From Dyadobacter fermentans (lineage in GTDB: Bacteria > Bacteroidota > Bacteroidia > Cytophagales > Spirosomataceae), in NCBI RefSeq assembly GCF_019924045.1, contig NZ_JAHXBN010000020.1, forward strand, positions 62,001-126,000: a stretch of DNA of 64,000 nt. The letters are read 5' to 3'. The position numbers and the translations under genes were made by a program. A model generated the notes under the pieces. It was not told where the DNA came from and did not search any database. It was given only the letters and a program-made list of their open reading frames with translations. Shown here one piece after another: positions 34,883 to 43,994 of the stretch (its first letter is position 1; each line of letters begins with the position of its first letter).

Positions 34883-35560
34883 TTATTCTACTTTGAGCAC
34901 ATAACCCATTCCAAATTGTGTGTGGATGAGTTTCACGGGATAATCTTTGTCGATCTTCTTGCGAAGGTAATTTACATATACTTCAATGACATTGGTGCCG
35001 GTGTCGAAACCGATGTCCCAGACCTGCTCGGCGATCTCGACCTTTGAGATAACCCTTCCCTGATTACGGATGAGGTACACCAGCAGATTGAACTCCCGCG
35101 CCGTCAGATTGATCTTATTCCCCGAACGATAAACGGTTTTCGCATCCAGCGAAACTTCCAGGTCTGCAAAACGCAACACCTGCGCTGTGTGAGAAACGGT
35201 CGAGCCGCGCTTGGTGAGGGCGCGTACGCGTGCGAGGAGTTCTTTAAATTCAAATGGTTTGACGAGGTAATCGTCTGCGCCGGCATCGAGGCCCGTTACT
35301 TTATCATCCGTCGTTCCCAATGCAGTGAGCATGAGGATCGGCGTCTCGTCGCCCCAGCTGCGGATTTCCCGGCAAAGCTCTATTCCATTAATACCGGGAA
35401 TAATAATATCGCTGATAATCAGCTGGTAAGCATTACTTCGTGCAAGTTGTTTACCAATGAGTCCATCGTAAGCAATATCGACCTCATACCCATTCTCTTC
35501 CAGTCCTTGCCGTATCGACTGCAATGTTTTTGGCTCGTCCTCTATCAGTAACAGTTTCAT
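34883..35560 (-). CDS. OmpR-family response regulator
   Basis: Protein of 225 residues: a receiver domain with the acidic pair IEDE, the phospho-acceptor Asp in LIISDIIIPGINGIEL (about residue 51) and the conserved Lys in DDYLVKPFEFKELLAR, then an OmpR/PhoB winged helix (NLTAREFNLLVYLIRNQGRV, ending GMGYVLKVE). Transcription factor controlled by the histidine kinase encoded next. Its start overlaps the 5' nucleotidase gene end by 4 bases, so it is the second gene of a nucleotidase-regulator-kinase run. Confidence 0.95.
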   Translation of the reverse strand: MKLLLIEDEPKTLQSIRQGLEENGYEVDIAYDGLIGKQLARSNAYQLIISDIIIPGINGIELCREIRSWGDETPILMLTALGTTDDKVTGLDAGADDYLVKPFEFKELLARVRALTKRGSTVSHTAQVLRFADLEVSLDAKTVYRSGNKINLTAREFNLLVYLIRNQGRVISKVEIAEQVWDIGFDTGTNVIEVYVNYLRKKIDKDYPVKLIHTQFGMGYVLKVE

Positions 35561-36090
35561 ACGCTATGCAAGAATAGTTCCGACACTTCCTTCCAGCTCG
35601 AAACGCGCTTATAGGCCGTTTCACGGAGGTTGTGCGGGGATGAAAAAAGAATGCCTTTTCCTTTGAACGCCGCCAGGTTACGCACATGGTCATCGATCAG
35701 GTAATCGGACTGGATAATGCTTTTATACCCGCAGAAAACCACATTGGTCCATGGGATAAATGGAAAATGTTTTTTGAGCCAATCGAACTTATCGCGGAAC
35801 GAATTCGGGAACTCCATGCAGGCCGTCGCCACGAACAGCTCGTAGTATTTCGAAAGTTGGTGAACCGTTTCGATCGCTCCTTCTTTAACCTGGATATCGG
35901 CGAAAAAGCCCGGCGTGTCCATGATTTTGTGCAATTTCGACAACTGCTTCGGATGCAGTAATTCCCTCAAACCTTTGGTCTGGAAATCCTCGCGGTGCAA
36001 TGTGGTCGAAAAGTCAGCGAGGACAATGTCGACGAGCTTTTCGTGGGTATTCGCCAGCACATCGTCCATGTCGAGGGTCAATCTCAGCAT
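35557..36090 (-). CDS. 5'(3')-deoxyribonucleotidase-like HAD phosphatase
   Basis: Protein of 177 residues of the HAD superfamily, NT5C branch. The first motif is LTLDMDDVLANTHEK (nucleophile Asp and Asp+2), then a Thr/Ser motif around FVATACMEFP, and a last acidic motif YLIDDHVRN. Members dephosphorylate deoxyribonucleotides. Its ATG shares a base with the E2 stop codon (TGATG), so it is coupled to the E2 gene. Its link to the downstream two-component system looks like gene packing rather than function. Confidence 0.87.
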   Translation of the reverse strand: MLRLTLDMDDVLANTHEKLVDIVLADFSTTLHREDFQTKGLRELLHPKQLSKLHKIMDTPGFFADIQVKEGAIETVHQLSKYYELFVATACMEFPNSFRDKFDWLKKHFPFIPWTNVVFCGYKSIIQSDYLIDDHVRNLAAFKGKGILFSSPHNLRETAYKRVSSWKEVSELFLHSV

Positions 36091-37391
36091 CAGAGTATGG
36101 TTCGGCTAATGTCGAAGTTTTCGAGGTAATCGTTCACGCGTTTCAGGAACAAGCCACCCAGAGAGCCGTCTACCACACGGTGATCGTACGAATGCGAGAC
36201 GAACATCATGCTCCGGATACCGATCAGGTCCCCCTGTGGGGTTTCGATCACGGCTGGTTTCTTTTTAATAGCGCCGAATGCCATAATCGCCACTTGCGGC
36301 TGCACGATAATCGGCGTGCCCATCAGGTTCGCGAATGCCCCGATGTTGGAAACGGTGTAAGTCCCTCCGGCAAGGTCGTCGGCTTTCAGGCGGTTTTCCC
36401 GCGCGCGCTTGGCGAGATCGTTCACTTTGCGGGCGAGGCCGGGCAGGTCATAACGGTCGGCATTGTGAATCACCGGTACGATCAGGTTACCGTCCGGCAA
36501 TGCCACGGCCATTCCTATATTAATATCTTTCTTCTTGATGATCTTGTCGCCCTCCACCGAAATGTTGATCAGCGGATAATCTTTGATTGCTTTCACCACT
36601 GCTTCAATCAAGATAGGGGTGAAGGTAATGCTGTCGCCGGTTTTCTTGCGATATTCGGTTTTCACGTGCTCGCGCCAGCCTACCACCGGTGTCATATCGG
36701 TTTCGATAAATGAGGTAACGTGCGCCGAAATCCGCTTCGATTCTACCATTCGCTGGGAAATCATCTTCCGCATGCGATCCATTTCAATGATCTCATTGCT
36801 GCCGTTCAGCGAAGTGGCCGGTGCAGGAGCGATGGCAGGTCCTTTTTTGCGACGATGTTCGACATAGGAGAGGATATCATCCTTCGTAACCCTGTTTTCG
36901 AGGCCGGTTCCTTTAATCACCTTCAATTCATCCACCGGAATGTGCTCCTCCCTCGCAATGCTCAGGACGAGCGGCGAGTAGAATGGGTTAACCGCGGAAT
37001 TCGCTGGGGCATATTCATAAACCGGCTCCGGCGTTCTGCTCGCAGCCGTTTGGAAATCCTTTTCAAGTGCGGCTACCGATGCAGCTACCTCTGCCTCTTC
37101 TTCCACACCCACCAGCACAGGAGCACCTGCATCCTGGGCAACCACATCATCGGCCACCTCAATTTGGGCCACAGCACTGCCGATTGGCACTACGTCGTCG
37201 ACCTTGACGAGCCATTTGGTGAGTGTTCCCTCATATGGGCAGGGTACTTCGGTATCTACTTTATCGGTAGCGACTTCCAGGATGGAGTCATCGATACGCA
37301 CCTTTGCACCTTCTTCTGCAAGCAGGTGTAGTACGGTGCATTCCATGATGCTTTCCCCCATCGGAGGCATTACCATTTCAACTATTTTCAT
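36090..37391 (-). CDS. 2-oxo acid dehydrogenase E2 (dihydrolipoamide acyltransferase)
   Basis: Protein of 433 residues: lipoyl domain with the modified Lys in EVATDKVDTEVPC, a linker rich in Ala and Val, a peripheral-subunit-binding domain (FYSPLVLSIAREEHIPVDEL, TGLENRVTKDDIL), then the catalytic core with SHSYDHRVVDG. It transfers the acyl group from E1 to CoA. Which complex (branched-chain, pyruvate or 2-oxoglutarate) cannot be told. No E1 or E3 gene is nearby, so it is an orphan locus, as often seen in Bacteroidota. Confidence 0.93.
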   Translation of the reverse strand: MKIVEMVMPPMGESIMECTVLHLLAEEGAKVRIDDSILEVATDKVDTEVPCPYEGTLTKWLVKVDDVVPIGSAVAQIEVADDVVAQDAGAPVLVGVEEEAEVAASVAALEKDFQTAASRTPEPVYEYAPANSAVNPFYSPLVLSIAREEHIPVDELKVIKGTGLENRVTKDDILSYVEHRRKKGPAIAPAPATSLNGSNEIIEMDRMRKMISQRMVESKRISAHVTSFIETDMTPVVGWREHVKTEYRKKTGDSITFTPILIEAVVKAIKDYPLINISVEGDKIIKKKDINIGMAVALPDGNLIVPVIHNADRYDLPGLARKVNDLAKRARENRLKADDLAGGTYTVSNIGAFANLMGTPIIVQPQVAIMAFGAIKKKPAVIETPQGDLIGIRSMMFVSHSYDHRVVDGSLGGLFLKRVNDYLENFDISRTIL

Positions 37392-37455
37392 AAATGGTGT
37401 TTTTTCGAAGGTAAGGAAAACATGCTTTCGTTACCTCTATGGTCCTGATCTTCGT

Positions 37456-38727
37456 TTACCCTTTTACCGCGAGAGAAGTTTTTAAAATGGTTTTTCTCAG
37501 CAGATTGAGTGCGTAAGAGCAGGTAAGTTCTATATTGATTTTTCTGTTGTTCCGTAGTGTCAGGAGCTGGGTAAATGTCTCCTCTGGCGTCGCGCAGGCG
37601 ATCCATACCGTACCCACCGGCTTTTCCGGCGTGCCGCCGTCGGGGCCGGCAATACCGGTTGTGGAAATAGCGAATGTCGTGTTCAATACACGCCTTGCAC
37701 CTTCGGCCATTTCACGGGCGGTTTGCTCGCTCACTGCGCCATAGGCTTCAAGCGTTTCGCGTGATACCCCAAGCACGCTCGTTTTTACAGCATTGCTGTA
37801 ACTTACCACCGAGCCTTCGTAGTATCGCGATGAGCCCGGAATGCTCGTGATCTGATTGGCCACATATCCGCCCGTGCAGCTTTCCGCGGTCCCAACGGTT
37901 GCGTTATGGCTCATGAGCAGTGTTCCGATCACCGTTTCCAGTTCATCCGAATCATAGCCGAACACATACTCTTCGATCAGCGGGAGTACCAATGCAACCT
38001 GCTCGTCCAGTTGTTTCTCCAAAACAGCCTGATCCGTTCCTGTGCCGGTAAGCCTGAGCTTCACCTGGCCGAAATGCGGGAGATAGGCGAGCTTGATATG
38101 CTCGGGTAACGCATCTTCCCACGCCGAAATCTTTTCCGCCAAAAAGGATTCGCCGATACCGATCGTGCGGATCTGTTTATGCTGGATAATATGGGTCGAA
38201 AACCGCGCTTTCAATCTCGGCAGGATCTCGAACTCCATTAAATTCTTCATTTCAAAGGGCACGCCGGGCAGCGAAACGTAAATGACCCCATCCTTTTCGA
38301 ACCACATGCCCGGGGCGGTACCCCAAAGGTTCGGAATGTAGGTAGCATTTTTGGGAAGTGCCGCCTGCTGGGTGTTCATTTCGGTCATAGCGCGGCCGCG
38401 TTTCGCGAAGAACTCGGTGACCAACGCAAGGGCGTCCTGGTTAATTTCCAGTTCGGTGCCGAAGTACTCGCAGAAGGTGTGCTTCGTAATATCGTCGCGC
38501 GTGGGCCCCAGGCCGCCCGTTACGATCACTACGTTCACCCGCTGGCTCGCCTGGGAGAATGCGTCGAGAATGTCCTGCCTGTTGTCGCCGACGGATGTTT
38601 TCCTTGCCGGACGGATTCCGATGTCAGTGAGTTGGGTGCCAATCCATTGTGTATTCGTGTCGATGATCTGACCAAAAAGAATCTCGTCACCGATCGTGAT
38701 TATTTCAGCCCTGGCAGAGGAAATCAT
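37456..38727 (-). CDS. cinA: CinA family protein (nicotinamide-nucleotide amidase / competence-damage inducible)
   Basis: Protein of 423 residues with two domains: an N-terminal MoCF-biosynthesis-like domain (AEIITIGDEILFGQIIDTNT, VIVTGGLGPTRDD) and a C-terminal CinA amidase domain (VGTAESCTGGYVANQITSIP, AISTTGIAGPDGGTPEKPVG). Known full-length members hydrolyse ADP-ribose and deamidate NMN in pyridine-nucleotide salvage. Spaced 64 bases upstream of the E2 gene. Both domains look intact. Confidence 0.95.
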   Translation of the reverse strand: MISSARAEIITIGDEILFGQIIDTNTQWIGTQLTDIGIRPARKTSVGDNRQDILDAFSQASQRVNVVIVTGGLGPTRDDITKHTFCEYFGTELEINQDALALVTEFFAKRGRAMTEMNTQQAALPKNATYIPNLWGTAPGMWFEKDGVIYVSLPGVPFEMKNLMEFEILPRLKARFSTHIIQHKQIRTIGIGESFLAEKISAWEDALPEHIKLAYLPHFGQVKLRLTGTGTDQAVLEKQLDEQVALVLPLIEEYVFGYDSDELETVIGTLLMSHNATVGTAESCTGGYVANQITSIPGSSRYYEGSVVSYSNAVKTSVLGVSRETLEAYGAVSEQTAREMAEGARRVLNTTFAISTTGIAGPDGGTPEKPVGTVWIACATPEETFTQLLTLRNNRKINIELTCSYALNLLRKTILKTSLAVKG

Positions 38728-38834
38728 AGATTGAGAACAGGTTAAATGGGACCGTTATTTTCCCAAAAATAAGTAAAATTAATCGTTATTGAGTACGTTT
38801 GAACCGTAGTGAAATATTAACAAACTCTATTGTA

Positions 38835-39560
38835 ATGAAATACAAAATCCTTTCGTTAACGCTGTTTTGGCTCATTTTAGGACACACTTCGCAGGCTCAG
38901 TTCAACCTCGGAAAGCTGCTTGGAAAGGGAAGCGGAAAGAGTGGCGGACTCAGTGAGAATGAGATTGTTCTGGGCTTGAAAGAGGCATTGAACGTAGGCA
39001 TTAGCAACGGTTCGGAGTCGGCATCCAAGGTGGACGGGTTCTTTAAAAATGAGCTGATTAAAATCGCGGTACCACCGGAAGCGCAGAAAGTAGCGGACGC
39101 ATTGCGCAAAATGGGCCTAGGTGCCGAGGTCGATAAATTTACATTGTCCCTCAACCGCGCTGCGGAGGATGCCGCCAAGAAATCCAAACCAATTTTCGTG
39201 AAAGCAATTACTTCGATGACGGTGCCCGACGCGTTGAGCATTCTGAAAGGCCAGGACGATGCCGCCACGCAGTATTTGAAGAAATCGACGAACGACGAGC
39301 TGTTCAAGACGTTTTTTCCCGTTGTCGACAGCACATTGAACCTCAATAAGGCGACCGAATATTACGCCGACATCGTTAAAACTTACAATCAGCTCCCGTT
39401 GGTCAAAAAGGTGAACCCCGATTTGAAGCAATACGCGACTCAAAAGACCATCGACGGCCTCTACGTGCTGATTGCGCAGGAGGAAAAGAAAATTCGCGAA
39501 AATCCGGGCGCCCGGGTGACCGATTTGCTGAAAAAAGTGTTCAAGCAGGCAGGCAAGTGA
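38835..39560 (+). CDS. DUF4197 family secreted protein
   Basis: Protein of 241 residues from the ATG at 38835 (the frame is open 12 codons upstream). It has a signal peptide MKYKILSLTLFWLILGHTSQAQ, then the DUF4197 body: ENEIVLGLKEALNVGISNGS, DALRKMGLGAEVDKFTLSLN, AAEDAAKKSKPIFVKAITSM. Family function unknown. It is periplasmic or surface-exposed in other species. It is followed 34 bases later by gldC, which is the usual arrangement of unrelated neighbours. Divergent from cinA. Confidence 0.9.
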   Translation: MKYKILSLTLFWLILGHTSQAQFNLGKLLGKGSGKSGGLSENEIVLGLKEALNVGISNGSESASKVDGFFKNELIKIAVPPEAQKVADALRKMGLGAEVDKFTLSLNRAAEDAAKKSKPIFVKAITSMTVPDALSILKGQDDAATQYLKKSTNDELFKTFFPVVDSTLNLNKATEYYADIVKTYNQLPLVKKVNPDLKQYATQKTIDGLYVLIAQEEKKIRENPGARVTDLLKKVFKQAGK

Positions 39561-39594
39561 GTTTTGCTTACTTTTGTAAAAATTAACACCTAAT

Positions 39595-39936
39595 ATGAAA
39601 AAGTCAGAAATACATTTCACCGTTGAACTTGACGAAAAAAATATACCGGAAAAGATCTTTTGGGACGCTACCGACAACCCGAACGAGGGTATCAACGACA
39701 CGCGTGCGATCACGATCGGTGTGTGGGACCATTACCACCGCGGAACCCTGAAAATCGACCTCTGGACCAAGGATATGGAGGTTTTTGAAATGAAGCGCTT
39801 CTATATAGAACTCATGAGCGGTATCGCGGATACTTTGCTGACAGCCACCAACGACCGCGGCATGGCCGATATGATCGAAGGCGTTTGCGACACGTTGAGC
39901 AAGCGCCTGGATGAAGAAATGAAGGCAGCTAAATAG
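39595..39936 (+). CDS. gldC: gliding motility protein GldC
   Basis: Protein of 113 residues matching GldC: MKKSEIHFTVELDEKNIPEK, WDATDNPNEGINDTRAITIG, LRIDLWT-type strand LKIDLWTKDMEVFEMKRFY, and TLSKRLDEEMK. GldC supports Bacteroidota gliding and type IX secretion function in Flavobacterium but is not a core motor part. No signal peptide. A TACTTTTG -7 element (39569-39576) sits 18 bases before the ATG. Ends at a bidirectional terminator. Confidence 0.9.
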   Translation: MKKSEIHFTVELDEKNIPEKIFWDATDNPNEGINDTRAITIGVWDHYHRGTLKIDLWTKDMEVFEMKRFYIELMSGIADTLLTATNDRGMADMIEGVCDTLSKRLDEEMKAAK

Positions 39937-39939
39937 CAA

Positions 39940-39965
39940 AAAAGAGCGGTGGGAGCCGCTCTTTT
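39940..39965. terminator. bidirectional terminator between gldC and the MmcQ gene
   Basis: Perfect 10-bp stem AAAAGAGCGG / CCGCTCTTTT with a 6-base loop. A and T runs serve both strands. Confidence 0.9.
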
Positions 39966-39968
39966 CCG

Positions 39969-40328
39969 TTATTCCATATTCTTCAATTCTTCCTTCGTTT
40001 TCTTCGGCAAACTGGCCGCTACCAGGTCATAGGAGTCCTTCACCCAGCTAAAAAGCTCGTCGCTGGGAATGCTCCCCGTGACATATACGGTATTCCAATG
40101 CTTCTTATTCATATGATATCCCGGCTTCACGTCGGGATATTTTTCCCTCAACTCCTCGGCTTTTTCCGGGTCGCATTTCGCATTGAACTGATGCTGCGGA
40201 GAATCCAGTGGAGTAAGCAGGAAAACCTTCCCCATTACTTTAAAAACCAATGTATCCGGACCGAACGGCAGTTCTTCCGTTACACCGGGCAATTTCAGGC
40301 AGTATTCACGCAGCGTCTCGAGATTCAT
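39969..40328 (-). CDS. MmcQ/YjbR family DNA-binding-like protein
   Basis: Protein of 119 residues from the Met at 40328, MNLETLREYCLKLPGVTEEL (12 extra codons are open upstream). Family landmarks are PFGPDTLVFKVMGKVF, PGYHMNKKHWNTVYV and the last helix with SYDLV. The fold is that of a double-wing DNA-binding domain, and the function of the family is unknown. It overlaps the start of the small membrane protein's stop by 4 bases (ATGA), so both are on one transcript running from ispG. Confidence 0.88.
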   Translation of the reverse strand: MNLETLREYCLKLPGVTEELPFGPDTLVFKVMGKVFLLTPLDSPQHQFNAKCDPEKAEELREKYPDVKPGYHMNKKHWNTVYVTGSIPSDELFSWVKDSYDLVAASLPKKTKEELKNME

Positions 40329-40504
40329 CGCGTTAAGGCTCTGACAATCATAATAATGACACAAATCAGGAACATGATGATCGAGATACGGTTGATCCCG
40401 TGCATCATGCGCAAGTTGAACGAATCGGGGTTATTCGGGTCGCGCTTTTTAAACACGCGGATGAAGTAGGAAAACACTTCGCCCAGTTGAAAGTATCTTT
40501 TCAT
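40325..40504 (-). CDS. small membrane protein of unknown function (DUF6728-like)
   Basis: Protein of 59 residues from the ATG at 40502-40504: MKRYFQLGEVFSYFIRVFKK, a short polar stretch and one C-terminal membrane helix (ISIIMFLICVIIMIVRAL). The frame is open upstream over the ispG end, but that segment is an overlap. The gene is conserved beside ispG or MmcQ in related genomes as far as I recall. No function known. Coupled to MmcQ by overlap. Confidence 0.7.
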   Translation of the reverse strand: MKRYFQLGEVFSYFIRVFKKRDPNNPDSFNLRMMHGINRISIIMFLICVIIMIVRALTR

Positions 40505-40511
40505 TGTATTT

Positions 40512-42515
40512 TTAAACCAAAATTTCACGTTCCTCCGGCTCAATCCACCGGCCATCTTCCCGGATCAGTTCGATCAGTTCTTCTACCGCTTTGGAAGAAT
40601 GTACCGATCGTTTGATCACCTCCTGTCCGCGGTACAACGCAATTTTATCCTTGCCCATACCCACGTATCCATAATCGGCATCGGCCATTTCGCCCGGGCC
40701 GTTTACGATGCAGCCCATAATACCGATTTTCACACCTTTCAAATGCTCAGTATGCTTGCGGATCATCGCCGTGGTTTCCTGCAAATCAAACAATGTACGG
40801 CCGCAGGAAGGGCAGGAAATATATTCCGTTTTCGACATCCGGGTGCGAGCCGCCTGCAAAATGCCGAATGCAATGCTATTATAGGAAGCGGCTGCTTTCA
40901 GCTTGTCCGCGTGTGTCGTGCCTTCGGTAAATATTGGCGAAAGTAACGTTCCGTCGCCGAAGCCGTCCACCAGCAATCCACCGATGTCGGTTGCGGAATA
41001 CAATGTCAGCTTGTCGCCGAGACCCGTTTCGTAGTTCCGGTTAATGATTACCGGTGTTCTGACATGGAGCTCCGTCAGTTTATAGAAGAACCTCCGCATT
41101 TCCGGCATCGCATGCGCATTGTCCGTGTGGAGCACGAGTACAATGTTGTTTTTGTCTGAAACACCATTCAGAAATGCCTCGTCGAAAGAATGGATGTCGC
41201 CTTTGACAAAATTCAGCTCGGAGGAAGTCTCTGTTGCGGAATGCCATTCCGAAACATCAAAAAGCGGGAATTTAATGTGCTTTTCAGCATGCGCCTGCCA
41301 TTGCGGATAGTCGAGAATCTCGCGCAGGCCATTAGGCAGCATGAAAGGCACGGGTTTTTGTCCCGAGTAAATAAAATCGGCCCCCTGGTCGTTCATGGCC
41401 CATTTATCGGGAACTGGCAGGAAGAAGTGGCCGATGCTTTTGAGGTCATCCAATTGCTGGACCTCGATATTGGAATAGTCGGCAACCACACGTGGTACAT
41501 TCAAATGGCCGATGTTGTAAACCTCCCGGGTATCGCGGCGCGTATATTGAAATGGGTTAATCGGACAATGGTCGATCGGTTCGATAGGCGTATGCCCAGG
41601 GCGTGACGTGTATCGTTCGATCAACGCGCGGGCCACGGGTGCTTCTTTTTCAGGCGCTTCGGTCAGTGAAACGCGTACCGTATCGCCCAAACCATCTTCC
41701 AGCAAAGTGCCGATTCCTACCGCCGATTTAATGCGGCCGTCCTCCGCTTCTCCGGCCTCGGTAACGCCCAAATGCAGCGGATAAGGTTTCAAACCTTCTT
41801 CATCCAGCCTTTGTACCAACAGGCGGTAAGCTTCCACCATCACCTGCGTATTGCTGGACTTCATCGACAACGCGATGTTGAAATAATTGAATTCTTCGCA
41901 AATGCGCAGAAATTCCAGCGCTGACTCCACCATACCTAGTGGCGTGTCGCCATAACGGCTGAGAATGCGATCCGAAAGCGAGCCGTGGTTGGTACCAATG
42001 CGCATAGCCGTACCATATTCCTTGCAGATTTTAACCAGAGGAATAAACTTCTCGCGGATCCTTTCCAACTCGGCAGCATAGGAAGCGTCGGTGTAATCGA
42101 TTACCTCGAAACGCTTGCGGTCGGCATAGTTACCGGGGTTAATGCGCACCTTCTCGACGATGCGGGCGGCCAGTTCGGCGGCATTGGGGGTGAAATGTAT
42201 ATCGGCGATGAGCGGCACCTGAATGCCCAGCTTACGCAGTCCGTTGCGGATATTTTCCAGATTCTGGGCCTCCTTCACGCTTGGCGCCGTGATGCGTACA
42301 TACTCGCACCCCGACTCCACCATCCGGATCACCTCGTCGATAGAGCCCTGCGTATCCATCGTATCCACGGTCGTCATGGATTGCACTCGGATCGGGTAAT
42401 CGGAGCCCATCGGCAGATCGCCGATATGAATGGAGATCGTCTTGCGCCTTTCATAGGCGGTCAGCGACGGGCAGTAAATATTGGTTTTTTGTTCAGAAGG
42501 TGTGATCACGGTCAT
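40512..42515 (-). CDS. ispG: (E)-4-hydroxy-3-methylbut-2-enyl-diphosphate synthase, long form
   Basis: Iron-sulfur enzyme of the MEP pathway for isoprenoids, converting MEcPP to HMBPP. The 667 residues are the long form found in Bacteroidota, Chlorobi and plants, with an insertion domain between the N-terminal TIM barrel (VQSMTTVDTMDTQGSIDEVI, VPLIADIHFTPNAAELAARI) and the C-terminal cluster domain. Cluster cysteines are visible in ISCPSCGRTLFDLQ and GIMGCIVNGPGEMADADYGY. First gene of the ispG-small membrane protein-MmcQ run. Confidence 0.96.
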   Translation of the reverse strand: MTVITPSEQKTNIYCPSLTAYERRKTISIHIGDLPMGSDYPIRVQSMTTVDTMDTQGSIDEVIRMVESGCEYVRITAPSVKEAQNLENIRNGLRKLGIQVPLIADIHFTPNAAELAARIVEKVRINPGNYADRKRFEVIDYTDASYAAELERIREKFIPLVKICKEYGTAMRIGTNHGSLSDRILSRYGDTPLGMVESALEFLRICEEFNYFNIALSMKSSNTQVMVEAYRLLVQRLDEEGLKPYPLHLGVTEAGEAEDGRIKSAVGIGTLLEDGLGDTVRVSLTEAPEKEAPVARALIERYTSRPGHTPIEPIDHCPINPFQYTRRDTREVYNIGHLNVPRVVADYSNIEVQQLDDLKSIGHFFLPVPDKWAMNDQGADFIYSGQKPVPFMLPNGLREILDYPQWQAHAEKHIKFPLFDVSEWHSATETSSELNFVKGDIHSFDEAFLNGVSDKNNIVLVLHTDNAHAMPEMRRFFYKLTELHVRTPVIINRNYETGLGDKLTLYSATDIGGLLVDGFGDGTLLSPIFTEGTTHADKLKAAASYNSIAFGILQAARTRMSKTEYISCPSCGRTLFDLQETTAMIRKHTEHLKGVKIGIMGCIVNGPGEMADADYGYVGMGKDKIALYRGQEVIKRSVHSSKAVEELIELIREDGRWIEPEEREILV

Positions 42516-42832
42516 TGAATGGTCATATCGACAAAGGTCTTAAATCTGAAACACAATCGGAACGCCAATGGTGCATTTTTCAATTTTCGTTGGTGGCTTT
42601 GTAACCGTTGCTTGATGGGGCGTAAACCTTCTAGGCGATTACCGTTCCCATATTAATTCCGACCGGATATTCATCGGTGGTGGGAATGGTTATGTTTTAT
42701 ATTTGAAAAGTTAAATATTTGTCGCGCCCGTCACCGCCAGTCTACGGCAAATCAATAGCTCAACTTTCCGGTTTTCCCGCCTTAATGAGGGCGAAATCTG
42801 CATGTTTCATTCATCATGTAAACCAGAGCTAT
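42516..42832. other. intergenic region upstream of ispG and a secreted hypothetical
   Basis: About 317 bases of divergent upstream sequence. A TATATTTG at 42698-42705 matches the -7 element on the plus strand, 128 bases before the secreted protein's ATG, without a well-spaced TTG. No ORF or repeat is convincing. Confidence 0.4.
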
Positions 42833-43561
42833 ATGGAAAAAATCAGTTTATGCCTGACCATTACTTTGATTTCATTCGGCTTGTCCGCGCAAACACCTTT
42901 GCGATGGAATTATCCCTGCAAGCCGGGGACTGAATGCTGGAATGCGCTCACATCTGTCGAGGAACGACAGAATGCCTGCCAGATTGCGGGAATTGACCTG
43001 AAAACGCTGAGCACGGAAGAGTTGCTGTTGATTACGATGGAACATCCGTTTTTTCGGAGTTATGTCGCGCATGACAGTCCGTTGGAAGGACTTGGGTTCG
43101 CGTTGGAGGGTTTTAATGGGTTCGAGGAGTTTAGGAAGCGGCCTGATGCGATGAAAGCTGCCTGCAATGTCTATTGCAAGGAGGATTTCAGTCGAATTGA
43201 GACTATGGCCGACAGTGCTGAAATGGGTGCCTATTCTCTCAAATGGATAGGGGTGGAGCTGATAATGTGTGATGATGCACTTTTAAGTCAAATGTCCTCA
43301 CAGGAGAAAATTGACTTTTTGAAGCGGCTGCATGCACAATTGCTTATAAAGCAACGGTATGGGGATGTTTTTGGGGGCATTTCGGATGCGGTGAGTGCTT
43401 ATATCTTCGATAAGGTGATGCATTCGATGGGCGATGGGGTGTTGGAAAGCCAGTATGAGGCGGAGCGTATGAAGGAGTTTCGGGTGCGATTGATTATGCG
43501 GGATCCGCGTCAAATCGAATTGTTGCTGGACAAGTTTACGGAGTATGTTAAAAATCATTGA
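42833..43561 (+). CDS. secreted protein of unknown function
   Basis: Protein of 242 residues from the ATG at 42833, with a signal peptide (MEKISLCLTITLISFGLSAQ). The frame is open 38 codons upstream, but those residues lack any such feature. Mature part: a Cys pair CKPGTECWNALTSVEERQNA and mainly helical charged sequence. I do not recognise a family. It precedes two small tandem paralogues by 24 bases, so the three may form one unit. Confidence 0.65.
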   Translation: MEKISLCLTITLISFGLSAQTPLRWNYPCKPGTECWNALTSVEERQNACQIAGIDLKTLSTEELLLITMEHPFFRSYVAHDSPLEGLGFALEGFNGFEEFRKRPDAMKAACNVYCKEDFSRIETMADSAEMGAYSLKWIGVELIMCDDALLSQMSSQEKIDFLKRLHAQLLIKQRYGDVFGGISDAVSAYIFDKVMHSMGDGVLESQYEAERMKEFRVRLIMRDPRQIELLLDKFTEYVKNH

Positions 43562-43585
43562 ATTGTACTAACAAAATCAAAAGTC

Positions 43586-43990
43586 ATGAAAGCATTTACT
43601 TCATTCGATGCGTGGCATAATGTGCTTGTACTGAGGCTTGTTGCCTTAGTCGTAATTGGACTTCTATTGATTGGCGGATCTTGTACGAATGCTGAAATTA
43701 AGGAATACGAAATCGGAGAATCGTGCTTTACAAAAGAATCGCTTGAAACAGTGCCTTGGGTAAAAGATCAGCTGGCTTTTTTCCAGGTTCCCAAGCAGGG
43801 ACCATTGCGGGTCGCCGTGTATCAGTATCGAGATGAGTATTACCTCGCTTTTGAAAATCCGTCACTTTCATCGCCCATGTCTTACATATTTAATTGTGAT
43901 GGGAAGACGATTGGTGAAGTGAGCATTCACTATAACGAGTTCTATGGGCAGAATAAATTGATGACAGTATTATTGGAAGCTAAATATTGA
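43586..43990 (+). CDS. putative lipoprotein, first of two tandem paralogues
   Basis: Protein of 134 residues: hydrophobic N-terminal segment (LRLVALVVIGLLLIGGSC) ending at a Cys that could be lipidated, then CFTKESLETVPWVKDQL and the strand-rich VAVYQYRDEYYLAFENP and SYIFNCDGKTIGEVSI. The body resembles small Bacteroidota lipoproteins of the DUF6970 type, though I cannot confirm it. Shares CFTKESLETVPW exactly with the next gene and similar layout throughout, so the two arose by duplication. Confidence 0.65.
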   Translation: MKAFTSFDAWHNVLVLRLVALVVIGLLLIGGSCTNAEIKEYEIGESCFTKESLETVPWVKDQLAFFQVPKQGPLRVAVYQYRDEYYLAFENPSLSSPMSYIFNCDGKTIGEVSIHYNEFYGQNKLMTVLLEAKY

Positions 43991-43994
43991 TCCG

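Noticed and set aside
36090..37391. E2 as part of a dehydrogenase operon
   Set aside because: No E1 or E3 genes in the window, so the complex cannot be named.
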